Assembly: GCA_910578565.1 (NCBI GenBank)
Contig: CAJTQF010000003.1
Location: forward strand, 124,001-188,000
Source: an uncultured Christensenella sp.
Lineage (GTDB): Bacteria; Bacillota; Clostridia; Christensenellales; Borkfalkiaceae
DNA length: 64,000 bases
Reading direction: 5' to 3'
The stretch's first letter is position 1, and the number at the start of each line of letters is the position of its first letter. The notes beneath the pieces are model-generated. The model saw only the letters and a program-made list of their open reading frames with translations. It searched no databases and had not been told where the DNA came from. Positions 39,773 through 48,263 of the stretch are shown here, in pieces. The position numbers and the translations under genes were made by a program.

Positions 39773-41297
39773 AAAACTGTTTGCATCATCAACCACCGCT
39801 TGTTTCGAGCTGAAAAACACTTCCCCCTATTACAGTTCCGAAAGTTACAAAGTGCTTCTGGACGGTAAACCTGCGGGCGAGTTTGAAACAAACGTATTTT
39901 CTCTGTTTAATCTTGAACCCGACAGAGAATACACGGTTGAAATTGCAGGCAGTACTCTGAAATTCAGAACCCTTGCCGAAACGGGCGTTATCGACGTAAA
40001 AGCGCTCGGCGCGGCGGGCGACGGCGCTACCGACGACACTTACTACGTTCAAAAAGCCATAGACCGCTGTCCCGAAGGCGGCAGGGTGCTGTTCACGGAA
40101 GGAACTTATCTTGTCCGTCCGCTCAGTCTCAGAAGCGGTATCACAATAGAGCTGAAAAAGGGCGCTGTTATATTGGGCGACCCGCGCGAAACAAGTTATC
40201 CCTATATCCCCGCAAGAAACCCCTATTCCAAAAAGGAAGAAGTGCTTGCAACCTGGGAAGGCGAACCTTTCGATTGCCATATGTCGCTTATCCACGGCTA
40301 CAAACGCAAAAACGTAATGATAGTGGGCGAAGGAACAATTAACGGCAACGCCGACAAATCTACATGGTGGGACAGACCGAAGGGCAGGGCGGTTGCGCGT
40401 CCGCGGCTGGTGTTTTTAAACAAGTGCGTGAACGTGCGTATGCACGGCGTCACCTGTAAAAATTCGGCAAGCTGGAACGTTCACCCCTTCTTTTCAAAAA
40501 ATTTAGGCTTTTATGATCTTAAAATAGAAAACCCTTATACCGCCCCCAACACCGACGGGCTCGATCCCGAAAGCTGCGACAAGGTGGACATTGTGGGCTG
40601 TAAGTTCAGCGTGGGCGACGACTGTTGCGCAATCAAGTCCGGAAAGCTGTATATGGGCAAGACTTACAAGACCCCCGCAAACCGCCACACTTTGCGCAAC
40701 AACCTGTTTCAGGACGGACACGGCGCAATCGTTCTCGGCAGCGAAATGAGCGGCGGCGTGCGCGACTTGACCGTGTGCCAGTGCCTTTTCAGACATACCG
40801 ACAGGGGGCTGAGAATCAAGAGCAGGCGCGGCAGGGGCAAGGACGCAATAATAGACGGCGTTGTTTTCGAAAACATAAAAATGGAAAACGTCATAACGCC
40901 GCTGGTTATAAATATGTATTACAATTGCGACCCGGACGGAAATACCGAATACGTGTGGACGCGCAGCAAAAATATGATAGTGGACGACCGCACGCCCTAT
41001 CTCGGCAAGTTCGTTTTCAAGGACATTGTGTGCGAAGACTGCGAGTGTATGGCGGGCTATTTTGACGGGCTTACAGAACAACCCATAAAAGAAGTGGTTA
41101 TCGAAAACGTTTCGTTCTCGTTCAAAAAAGATTCAAAGCCGCACACCCCCGCAATGCTTCAGGGCATAAGCGCATACTGCAAGGCGGGACTGTACGTTGA
41201 CAACGTTGAAAAATTAGTGCTCAACAACGTTACTTTCAGCGGCGTTGACGGCGAAAAAATTATAAAAAAACACCTGGGTCAGGTTATAGGCGAATAA
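39765..41297 (+). CDS. Glycoside hydrolase family 28, polygalacturonase/exo-galacturonosidase
   Basis: 510 residues, no signal peptide, so intracellular. Residues 1-70 form a small fibronectin-like N-terminal domain; the parallel beta-helix follows from DVKALGAAGDGATDDT. Catalytic motifs are all visible: NTDGLDPESC, GDDCCAIKSG, GHGAIVLGSEMSGGV and RGLRIKSRRGRG. The N-terminal-domain form is typical of exo-acting enzymes that shorten imported oligogalacturonides. Its start overlaps the membrane-protein gene upstream. Confidence 0.94.
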   Translation: MFKKLFASSTTACFELKNTSPYYSSESYKVLLDGKPAGEFETNVFSLFNLEPDREYTVEIAGSTLKFRTLAETGVIDVKALGAAGDGATDDTYYVQKAIDRCPEGGRVLFTEGTYLVRPLSLRSGITIELKKGAVILGDPRETSYPYIPARNPYSKKEEVLATWEGEPFDCHMSLIHGYKRKNVMIVGEGTINGNADKSTWWDRPKGRAVARPRLVFLNKCVNVRMHGVTCKNSASWNVHPFFSKNLGFYDLKIENPYTAPNTDGLDPESCDKVDIVGCKFSVGDDCCAIKSGKLYMGKTYKTPANRHTLRNNLFQDGHGAIVLGSEMSGGVRDLTVCQCLFRHTDRGLRIKSRRGRGKDAIIDGVVFENIKMENVITPLVINMYYNCDPDGNTEYVWTRSKNMIVDDRTPYLGKFVFKDIVCEDCECMAGYFDGLTEQPIKEVVIENVSFSFKKDSKPHTPAMLQGISAYCKAGLYVDNVEKLVLNNVTFSGVDGEKIIKKHLGQVIGE

Positions 41298-41366
41298 GTT
41301 TAAGGGGCGCGAAAACCGTACAGGTCACCGCCCTTTAATTTGAAAATAAGAAAAAAAGGGGAAAAT

Positions 41367-42500
41367 ATGGATTACTCTCTCATTGACAAATACATTGACC
41401 GTCTTATAGACGACTCCACGCCCGACAGACCGATATGGAATATCGAAAATATCAAGCACGGCAAACCCGCCGGCTGGAATTACATAGACGGCTGTATGAT
41501 GACGTCGCTTTACACAACCTATCTTCTGACGGGCAAGAAAAAATATCTCGATTTCATTGACAGGTTTGTGGACTACTACGTTTTCGAAGACGGTACAATC
41601 CGCGGTTACGAGTTGGACACTTACAACGTTGACAATATAAACGAAGGCAGGGTGCTGTTCGACTTATACCGTGAAACGGGCAAACCCAAATACAGAAAGG
41701 CGATAGACCTTTTATATTCGCAGCTTAAAACCCAGCCCAGAACGGCAATCGGCAATTTCTGGCACAAGAAAATTTATCCAAACCAGGTCTGGCTTGACGG
41801 CTTGTATATGGCGCAGGTGTTCTATACCCGTTACGAAGCCGAAATTAACGGCGGAAAAGATTACGAAGATATCGTAAAACAGTTCCAAAACGTATACGAC
41901 AATATGTACGACAAACAAAAACGCCTTTATTATCACGGCTGGGACTATTCTAAAACGGCGTTCTGGGCGGATAAAAAAACGGGGCTTTCAAAAAGTTTCT
42001 GGCTGCGTTCGGTAGGCTGGTACACGGTAGGGCTTGTGGATTGCATATGCTATCTTTCAAGCGGCGCGAACGACGCAAAGACCCGCCTTGTAAAAATTTT
42101 CAGGGACACTATAGAAGGGCTTGAAAAGTACATAGACGGCGACAGCAAAATGTTCTGGCAGGTTGTGGACCGGGGCGGCATGGAAGGCAACTACCTTGAA
42201 ACTTCGGGCAGCGCAATGATAGCCTACGCAATGATGAAGGGCGCCAGATTTGGATATTTGGATAAGCGCTACGCAAAACTGGGCGAAGAAGTGTTTAACG
42301 GTATTTGTAAAAAGTATCTGACGGAAACGGACGGCAAACTCAATCTGGGCGGCATCTGCCTTATGGCGGGGCTCGGTCCCGAAACAAATCGCAAGCGCGA
42401 CGGCTCTTATGAGTATTACATTTCGGAACCGGTCGTTGAAAACGACGCAAAGGGAACGGGTCCGTTTGTAATGGCTTATACGGAAATTCAACAGTTATAA
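41367..42500 (+). CDS. Unsaturated rhamnogalacturonyl hydrolase, GH105
   Basis: 377 residues from ATG 41367 behind AAAAGGGG; a TTG nine codons earlier is less likely. An (alpha/alpha)6-barrel enzyme of the YteR/YesR type that removes the unsaturated galacturonyl unit left by pectate or rhamnogalacturonan lyases. Typical segments are the N-terminal WNYIDGCMMTSLYTTY with a conserved Asp, and NQVWLDGLYMAQVFYTRY with the catalytic Asp. Together with GH28 and CE8 it shows that the locus handles both homogalacturonan and lyase products. Confidence 0.92.
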   Translation: MDYSLIDKYIDRLIDDSTPDRPIWNIENIKHGKPAGWNYIDGCMMTSLYTTYLLTGKKKYLDFIDRFVDYYVFEDGTIRGYELDTYNVDNINEGRVLFDLYRETGKPKYRKAIDLLYSQLKTQPRTAIGNFWHKKIYPNQVWLDGLYMAQVFYTRYEAEINGGKDYEDIVKQFQNVYDNMYDKQKRLYYHGWDYSKTAFWADKKTGLSKSFWLRSVGWYTVGLVDCICYLSSGANDAKTRLVKIFRDTIEGLEKYIDGDSKMFWQVVDRGGMEGNYLETSGSAMIAYAMMKGARFGYLDKRYAKLGEEVFNGICKKYLTETDGKLNLGGICLMAGLGPETNRKRDGSYEYYISEPVVENDAKGTGPFVMAYTEIQQL

Positions 42501-42506
42501 AATTTA

Positions 42507-42534
42507 AGGCGGACCGCCGTACGGCGGTCCGCCT
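42507..42534. terminator. Bidirectional terminator, 28-base perfect palindrome
   Basis: Arms AGGCGGACCGCCGT and ACGGCGGTCCGCCT meet without a loop base; A-rich on one side and T-rich on the other. It serves both GH105 and the convergent AraC gene, whose stop codon lies inside it. Confidence 0.85.
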
Positions 42535-43246
42535 ATGTTTTTGTGTATTCGGTTGGTGATATTCCGTAATATTTTTTAAACACGCGCGAAAAATACAGCG
42601 GTTCGGCAAAGCCGCATGCTTCGGCTATCTGCGACACCGTGTAAGCCGAATACTGATTTGAAATTCCGCTTTGCAACAGATTTTTCGCAAGTTTCATACG
42701 TTCGCCCGTCAGAAATTCAAGCGGGGTCGCGCCCGTTTCTTTTTGGAAAAGTTTCCGCACGTAGTCATAGTTGAGCGGGAGCTTTTTTATTGCGGCTTCC
42801 AGCGAAAAGGTCACGTTTGAAAGATTGTCCAATATTTCGGCGCGCACGGTTTCGGTCACGGGCGAGTACTTTACGCTCTCTGAAAACGCCGTTGCCAAAG
42901 CCACCACAAGTCCGCCCAGCGCGGATAAAACAAGCTCCTTTTTGGGGATTTGCGACTGCTCGTAAAACTGAGCCTGTTCGGAAATACGGCAAACTTCGCC
43001 GAAACTGTCGGGTATTACCGTTATTTCCTTAAATGGCAGAAGCGCCTTTTCCACCGTAATAATTACAGCATTGTCCGCGGAGTATTCCGTGAGTGGCGGA
43101 ATAACCGCAAAACTGTTTGCGGGGACAGGAAAAGTTTTATCTGCTTGCATAATCTGCGCGGTTGTCTGCGGTACGGCAATTTCAAAATGCTTGCTAATCC
43201 GCTTTTCCGCGCCGTTTGCCGACACAACCGAAGTTATAGTGTTCAT
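42533..43246 (-). CDS. AraC-family transcriptional regulator
   Basis: 237 residues. The C-terminal 100 residues are the AraC double helix-turn-helix: PLNYDYVRKLFQKETGATPL, then YTVSQIAEACGFAEPLYFSR and VFKKYYGISPTEY. The N-terminal 130 residues are presumably a sugar-binding domain, shorter than the usual cupin type. Its place at the end of the pectin genes makes it the likely activator responding to a galacturonide or rhamnose-containing oligomer. It has its own leftward promoter region in 43247-43400, which is AT-rich without a clear consensus. Confidence 0.9.
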   Translation of the reverse strand: MNTITSVVSANGAEKRISKHFEIAVPQTTAQIMQADKTFPVPANSFAVIPPLTEYSADNAVIITVEKALLPFKEITVIPDSFGEVCRISEQAQFYEQSQIPKKELVLSALGGLVVALATAFSESVKYSPVTETVRAEILDNLSNVTFSLEAAIKKLPLNYDYVRKLFQKETGATPLEFLTGERMKLAKNLLQSGISNQYSAYTVSQIAEACGFAEPLYFSRVFKKYYGISPTEYTKT

Positions 43247-43429
43247 ATCCGTATTGTATCACAAATTGTCCGTTTTATGCAAATATATTTATAGTTTCAA
43301 AATTTTGTGGCAATTTACTTAAATTGTGATAAAAAGTAAAAGAAAATATAAATAAGTTGGAAAATGTAGAAATTTATTAAAAATATATAAAAATTTACCT
43401 ACCGGTAAAAAGGTAATAGATACGTATGT

Positions 43430-43515
43430 TGGTCAGACGGCGTACCGACATCAATCACGATCGATACGAATATCAAACTTACTTTAATGTAAAGGCGATA
43501 TTTGTTGAAGATAAA
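43430..43515 (+). pseudogene. Remnant of the 3' end of an InlB-repeat surface gene
   Basis: These 86 bases align with 47591-47677, the last codons of the lipoprotein gene at 45455, at roughly 70% identity with a single-base deletion. The first part still encodes WSDGVPTSITIDTNI, as in WSDGVTSAIRIDTDI. The frame then shifts and stops. No start or preceding coding sequence remains. It marks a former paralogue removed by deletion or recombination. The rest of 43247-43535 is AT-rich noncoding, ending in AAAGGAG for the next gene. Confidence 0.65.
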
Positions 43516-43535
43516 TTAAAACAAAGGAGAAAAAA

Positions 43536-45272
43536 ATGAACAAACGCACAAAAAAGATTAGTTTAATAATACTTGTATTATTAGTATTAATCGTAGTAAC
43601 AGTAGGATTTATTTTTATAAGTAATGTTTTAAGCAAAAATGTAAATGCATCAACTTATAACGAATCTTTATCTGTTGAAAAAGGTAAAATCGTAACTTCG
43701 GAGGTAAAATCACGTTCGACTAAAGCTGTTGCCGTTAACGATGAGAATGATAATGAGGTCTATGTTGTCTTTTCTTTTGCAGGCGGAACAGGTGGTACTA
43801 AAAAGGTTTTTGCTACATATGGCAAGGATATGCCTTCTAGTTTAACGCCGCCGACAAAAGAAAATTATGAATTTTTAGGTTATTTTGATGACGATAATAA
43901 CGAGAAACAGTATTATGACGCAAATATGAATAGCACAAGTATTTGTGATGTAGAAGATACGTTAATACTGACGGCTCACTGGGCGGGTCAAGAAATTACA
44001 ATAACACTAGACCATAATGGCGGCACAAGCAATATGTCATCCATAACTATAGAAAGTGGAGCTTTTTTTGAAAGTGTAGAAATTCCTACAAGAAAAGGGT
44101 ATAGCTTTGAGGGGTATAAAGATGGCGATAAGCTAGTTTTTAACAAGAATGGAGCGCCTGCAATAGCAACTTGCACCTATACGTCAAGTGTCACCTTAAC
44201 AGCCGATTGGAATCTTGAAAATTATCAAATTAAATTTGAGTTAGAAAATCCTGATGTTAACGGAACAGTTACTGCTTCTAGTCTTAATATTCCGTCGTTA
44301 TATGATATCACCCTTGTTGAAAAAAATGCTTACAACTTTGAAGGTGTTGTCAAGGGAGATTATAGATTAAATTTATCACCAAATAAAATAGCTAAAGGAC
44401 AAACTGGAGATATAACTGTATATGGTAAATGGGTTTCAGCAGATACGACAATAACTTATAGTTTAGATGGAGGAAAAAATAATTCAGCTAATATCACCCT
44501 TATTAAAAAGGGACAAACGCTAAATCTTGAACCGGCAACTAAAACACATTATATATTTGACAGTTGGTATTTAAACGATAAGCGAGTATCGTCTGTTGTT
44601 GGTACTGGTGAAGAATCTATCACCTTAGTTGCAAAATGGAAGAATAGAGTGCCTTCACAAACTTATACACTTGATGCAAATATGCAAAATTTTACATGCA
44701 GCGGATATCAAGCCTTAGTTTTGAAACTGCCTTCTAGAAATTTTTATAGTCCTTGCGTTATTACTGTTCCCCAAGGCACAAGATATCTACAACTATTTGC
44801 GGATAAATACATTGAATATGATTTATATATTGTAATAAGTTCACGTACTACTGACTTTGATCTTTATTTGGACGATATTGGGTTTTGTGGTCCAGCGACA
44901 GGAACTGGTGTAGCACATTCAGCAATTAAGATGACCACAACCAACGATAGTGTACTAAATCTTTACACTTACGGAAAAGTGTGTATTCAAGGAGGAACGC
45001 CGCCTAAAAGAACCACTAGCGGTTATGGATATAATGGTGCAAATGCAATAGAGTGTTCTACGCTTCATATCAGACATGCTGAAAATTTAACAATAAAAGG
45101 CGGAAGCGGAAGTTATGGATCATATGGATATGGTACGGCTGGCTATGCTGTATACGTACAAAATAAATTTTATCGTCCTGCTGCGGGAGTTACTCTAATT
45201 GGCGGCACTTCGGGATCAACGCAAGTGGCAGGTTGCAATATGGAGGCGGAAATTAAAGAACAAGAATATTAA
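43536..45272 (+). CDS. Secreted or membrane-anchored protein with InlB B-type repeats
   Basis: 578 residues. An uncleaved-looking membrane anchor (about 8-30) is followed by four beta-grasp repeats of the Listeria-Bacteroides type, each of about 65-75 residues. Typical units are PTKENYEFLGYFDDDNN and LTAHW, then PTRKGYSFEGYKDG and LTADW, and TKTHYIFDSWYLND ending LVAKWK. The last 190 residues are a beta-rich domain with Gly-rich turns (IKGGSGSYGSYGYG), perhaps a beta-solenoid adhesin. Codon use is markedly more AT-rich than in the pectin genes. No LPxTG or other sorting signal is seen. Adhesion is inferred. Confidence 0.78.
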   Translation: MNKRTKKISLIILVLLVLIVVTVGFIFISNVLSKNVNASTYNESLSVEKGKIVTSEVKSRSTKAVAVNDENDNEVYVVFSFAGGTGGTKKVFATYGKDMPSSLTPPTKENYEFLGYFDDDNNEKQYYDANMNSTSICDVEDTLILTAHWAGQEITITLDHNGGTSNMSSITIESGAFFESVEIPTRKGYSFEGYKDGDKLVFNKNGAPAIATCTYTSSVTLTADWNLENYQIKFELENPDVNGTVTASSLNIPSLYDITLVEKNAYNFEGVVKGDYRLNLSPNKIAKGQTGDITVYGKWVSADTTITYSLDGGKNNSANITLIKKGQTLNLEPATKTHYIFDSWYLNDKRVSSVVGTGEESITLVAKWKNRVPSQTYTLDANMQNFTCSGYQALVLKLPSRNFYSPCVITVPQGTRYLQLFADKYIEYDLYIVISSRTTDFDLYLDDIGFCGPATGTGVAHSAIKMTTTNDSVLNLYTYGKVCIQGGTPPKRTTSGYGYNGANAIECSTLHIRHAENLTIKGGSGSYGSYGYGTAGYAVYVQNKFYRPAAGVTLIGGTSGSTQVAGCNMEAEIKEQEY

Positions 45273-45293
45273 TTAAATAAACATTAATAAGAT

Positions 45294-45319
45294 CCGCTGT
45301 GGCTTTAAAGCCGCAGCGG
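45294..45319 (+). terminator. Intrinsic hairpin
   Basis: CCGCTGTGGC and GCCGCAGCGG arms (one G:U-type mismatch), loop TTTAAA, between the two repeat-protein genes. The remaining bases to 45454 are AT-rich with TATAATAAT just before the next start. Confidence 0.7.
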
Positions 45320-45454
45320 GATTAGTGTTCAATTATAAACTAGATATAATATGTGTTTAAGGCTTGTTGTTTAAACTTACATTTAAAAACAATAGATAAA
45401 GATAAAATCATAATATTAGTATACACACATATTTAATTATGTTATAATAATATT

Positions 45455-47683
45455 ATGAGAAAACTAATTAAAATAATTTTTATTCTTTCAATAATTTGTC
45501 TTGGGGCAGTAGCGATATCGGTATTCGCGGGCTGCGACGGGAATAGTACATATTCGCTTATTTATAACGCTGAACAAGGCGGAGTGATAGAAGGAAATGT
45601 CAATCAGTCAGTGCATAAAGGCGAAAGCGGAACGGAAGTTGTGGCGGTTCCGTATGACGGATATGAGTTTATAAAGTGGTCTGACGGGGTTACGTCGCAA
45701 TCGCGGACGGACGGCAACGTAAATCACGATATAAACGTAACCGCGCGGTTTGCGAAAACGGAATATTTTACGGTTACTTACGAAGCAGGCGAAGGCGGAA
45801 GTATTGACGGATTGACGACGCAAACGATAAAAAGCGGAGAAAACGGGCAGCAGGTTGTTGCGGTACCTGATGAAGGTTACAGGTTTGTAAAATGGTCCGA
45901 TAAATTGACTGAATGCGAAAGGACCGAAAAAGACGTAACAACCGATATTTCGGTTAAAGCCGTATTCGAAAAAAAAGTTTATACGGTAACTTATAATTTG
46001 ATTTACGGCGGTTGGCTTTTAGACGGTCAGAAACAATACGATGAGTCTATAACCGTCAATGTGGAACACGGTAGCGATAGTATAACCGTAACGGCTAAAC
46101 CGTATTATTACCACGTTTTTATGAATTGGTCGGACGGTTTAACCACGGAAGAGAGAACGGATAAAAATATAACTTCCGATATGACGATAACCGCTTACTT
46201 CGGCTGTGAAGCTAAGTATTACGTGAATAATGGAGTCGGCGGCAGGATAGAAGGTAGCGTTGAGCAAACTGTCCGCGCACAAGAGAAATTCGAAGAAGTT
46301 AAAGCTGTTCCTGCTGATGGGTACGTATTCACAGGTTGGTCTGATTTAAAAACTGAAAGTTCGCGGCAGGATACGGCAACTTATAGTTTAGAAATGGTTG
46401 CTTACTTTGAGCCGATAGAAAAGACATTCAGGTACGATTACGGAGAGCTGGCGGCGCCATTGGAAAACACGGTTACTTTGAATAGAAACAATTTGCAAGC
46501 AGCGCAGTTTGCTGTTCCGGCAATGACGGGATATGATTTCTGCGGATGGTTTACCGATAAAACCTATACAACCAAAGTCGTCAACGAAGATGGGGTATAT
46601 ATGCTTGGATATCGGTCGTTTGCGTTGGAAACGGATACCCTTTACGCTAAGTGGCAAGTAAGTGGCGAACAAGAGCTTAAAAATTCCGTTTTACTTGTTT
46701 TTGTGGACGAAATAGACGCAACTATATTTTCTACCGTCGTGGGTAAGGATATAGAAGTAAAACACAAAATGACAGGAGTTGAATATGAGCTGTGCTCACA
46801 AATAGCCGTAAAATTTTCAGAATACTTAAATGAATGGTTTAAAGAATTTGAATGTGAAGTAAGGTTTGAAGTTGATTCATATTACACTACTATACTTGTA
46901 AATGAGGAGAGTGTGGATGGTGGTACAGCCGAGGGGAACACGTGGTATGACATAGAAGCAGATAAAATTCCCGAAGTATTTACTTCAGGATTAGATAAAA
47001 AATATATAAGTATTCTCACTACTGAAAATTTTGAAGAATATGAATTGCCTTACTTGCTACACAGAAGTGGGGGAGTAGCGTCGAAGAAATATGGGGCTGT
47101 TTTTATGGATTCAATGCTTAGGGGCTATATAGACCATAATAAATCATTGCATACAGTTATAGACGAGATGAAAAACGGCGATTTTGACGAATATTATACA
47201 CAGGATTTTTTACTTGCTTATTTACACGAATTTACACATACTTGCGAGCTTTATTATAAATCAATTCAAATAATTGAATATCACAGAGCGTTGACTTACC
47301 ACTCAATAAGTGAAAATGATTACAGCAATAGGAACAGACTTAACACGACTAAATTGTACTTATTGAATAGAGCTCAGACAGAGGATAGCGGCGAGCTTGG
47401 CGGAATTCCAACTGGTTTTTGGAAGCATGAAACTTTGTTGCCCGTAGTTTACTGGTGCGACTTTGGAACGATAATGATTAATGGAGAAATTGGAAGCACT
47501 GTTTCTCCATCGGGTGTTACAAAATACGTTGCGTACGGTTCTGATTTAACAGTAGAAGCTGTTCCCAAAGAAGGTTACAAGTTTGTAAAATGGTCTGACG
47601 GGGTAACGTCGGCTATTCGGATCGATACGGATATTGTCACATACTTTAATGTATTGGCGATATGCGTTAAAGATAAAGAATAA
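45455..47683 (+). CDS. Lipoprotein with InlB-type repeats and an HEFTH metallopeptidase motif
   Basis: 742 residues. A lipobox FAGC (Cys27) anchors it in the membrane. Residues 30-320 carry four repeats with the signature GYEFIKWSDGVT and then AxF, the divergent InlB-B type; a fifth occurs at the very C terminus. One B-repeat with MTGYDFCGWFTDK is at about 365. The central part (about 410-690) is unlike the repeats and contains AYLHEFTHTCELY near 590, a zinc-protease HExxH motif with a nearby Glu. A surface-displayed, Zn-dependent protease or a degenerate relative is likely; the substrate is unknown. The ribosome site is weak. Confidence 0.75.
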   Translation: MRKLIKIIFILSIICLGAVAISVFAGCDGNSTYSLIYNAEQGGVIEGNVNQSVHKGESGTEVVAVPYDGYEFIKWSDGVTSQSRTDGNVNHDINVTARFAKTEYFTVTYEAGEGGSIDGLTTQTIKSGENGQQVVAVPDEGYRFVKWSDKLTECERTEKDVTTDISVKAVFEKKVYTVTYNLIYGGWLLDGQKQYDESITVNVEHGSDSITVTAKPYYYHVFMNWSDGLTTEERTDKNITSDMTITAYFGCEAKYYVNNGVGGRIEGSVEQTVRAQEKFEEVKAVPADGYVFTGWSDLKTESSRQDTATYSLEMVAYFEPIEKTFRYDYGELAAPLENTVTLNRNNLQAAQFAVPAMTGYDFCGWFTDKTYTTKVVNEDGVYMLGYRSFALETDTLYAKWQVSGEQELKNSVLLVFVDEIDATIFSTVVGKDIEVKHKMTGVEYELCSQIAVKFSEYLNEWFKEFECEVRFEVDSYYTTILVNEESVDGGTAEGNTWYDIEADKIPEVFTSGLDKKYISILTTENFEEYELPYLLHRSGGVASKKYGAVFMDSMLRGYIDHNKSLHTVIDEMKNGDFDEYYTQDFLLAYLHEFTHTCELYYKSIQIIEYHRALTYHSISENDYSNRNRLNTTKLYLLNRAQTEDSGELGGIPTGFWKHETLLPVVYWCDFGTIMINGEIGSTVSPSGVTKYVAYGSDLTVEAVPKEGYKFVKWSDGVTSAIRIDTDIVTYFNVLAICVKDKE

Positions 47684-47690
47684 ATTTAAC

Positions 47691-47713
47691 CGCCCCGCGC
47701 TTAGCGCGGGGCG
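47691..47713 (+). terminator. Intrinsic hairpin
   Basis: CGCCCCGCGC and GCGCGGGGCG around TTA, after the lipoprotein gene and before the convergent GNAT gene. Confidence 0.75.
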
Positions 47714-47775
47714 GGTTGCGTTTGATGTGAAATTAGTAAATTAAGCAGTAACGTAATAAAGATACGCCGTCAAGT

Positions 47776-48261
47776 CTAAGGCTTGCAGCAATTATTCAGG
47801 TCGGGCTTTTCGTAAACGCGGCAGTCCAAATCGCAGTTGTAGCCGTTCGTCAATAAGTACCCGCAGGCGTTGAAAAAGGGAACGGCTTCTTCGCAGGGCA
47901 GGCAATAGCTCCGCTCTGCGCCGCGCTCTTTCAATTTGAGTTCGGCAGTGTACAGCATTAATCTGCCCAGACCGTTGCGGCGGCTTTCGGGGCGAACGTA
48001 AATTTCGCGCACGTCGCCAAATCCTTCTTTAAAATTCCATTCGTTTTCAATGCCGTCAATCTGGTATATTACAAATCCCGCAACTTCGCCGCCGTCTTCA
48101 ACCGTTTCGATTGAAACAAGTCCCGCAAGACAGTCGGGCAAAACGTACTCGTCCAGAAGGTGAGCGCAATCGTCGTCGCAGCCGAGTTCTTCGTAATATT
48201 TTGCGAAAAGGGTTTTAAATCGTTGTTCTGTTTTATCCGTAAGGGGTGAAACTTTTACCAT
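47776..48261 (-). CDS. GNAT-family N-acetyltransferase
   Basis: 161 residues from ATG 48261, behind AAGGATT; a TTG at 48267 is an alternative. The acetyl-CoA motif is DVREIYVRPESRRNGLGRLM, followed by the LKERGAERSYC strand and a final FFNACGYLL turn. The Cys-rich C terminus (CDLDCRVYE) is unusual. Substrate not predictable. Overlaps the stop region of the upstream phosphoesterase gene, so the two are co-transcribed. Confidence 0.85.
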   Translation of the reverse strand: MVKVSPLTDKTEQRFKTLFAKYYEELGCDDDCAHLLDEYVLPDCLAGLVSIETVEDGGEVAGFVIYQIDGIENEWNFKEGFGDVREIYVRPESRRNGLGRLMLYTAELKLKERGAERSYCLPCEEAVPFFNACGYLLTNGYNCDLDCRVYEKPDLNNCCKP

Positions 48262-48263
48262 AA

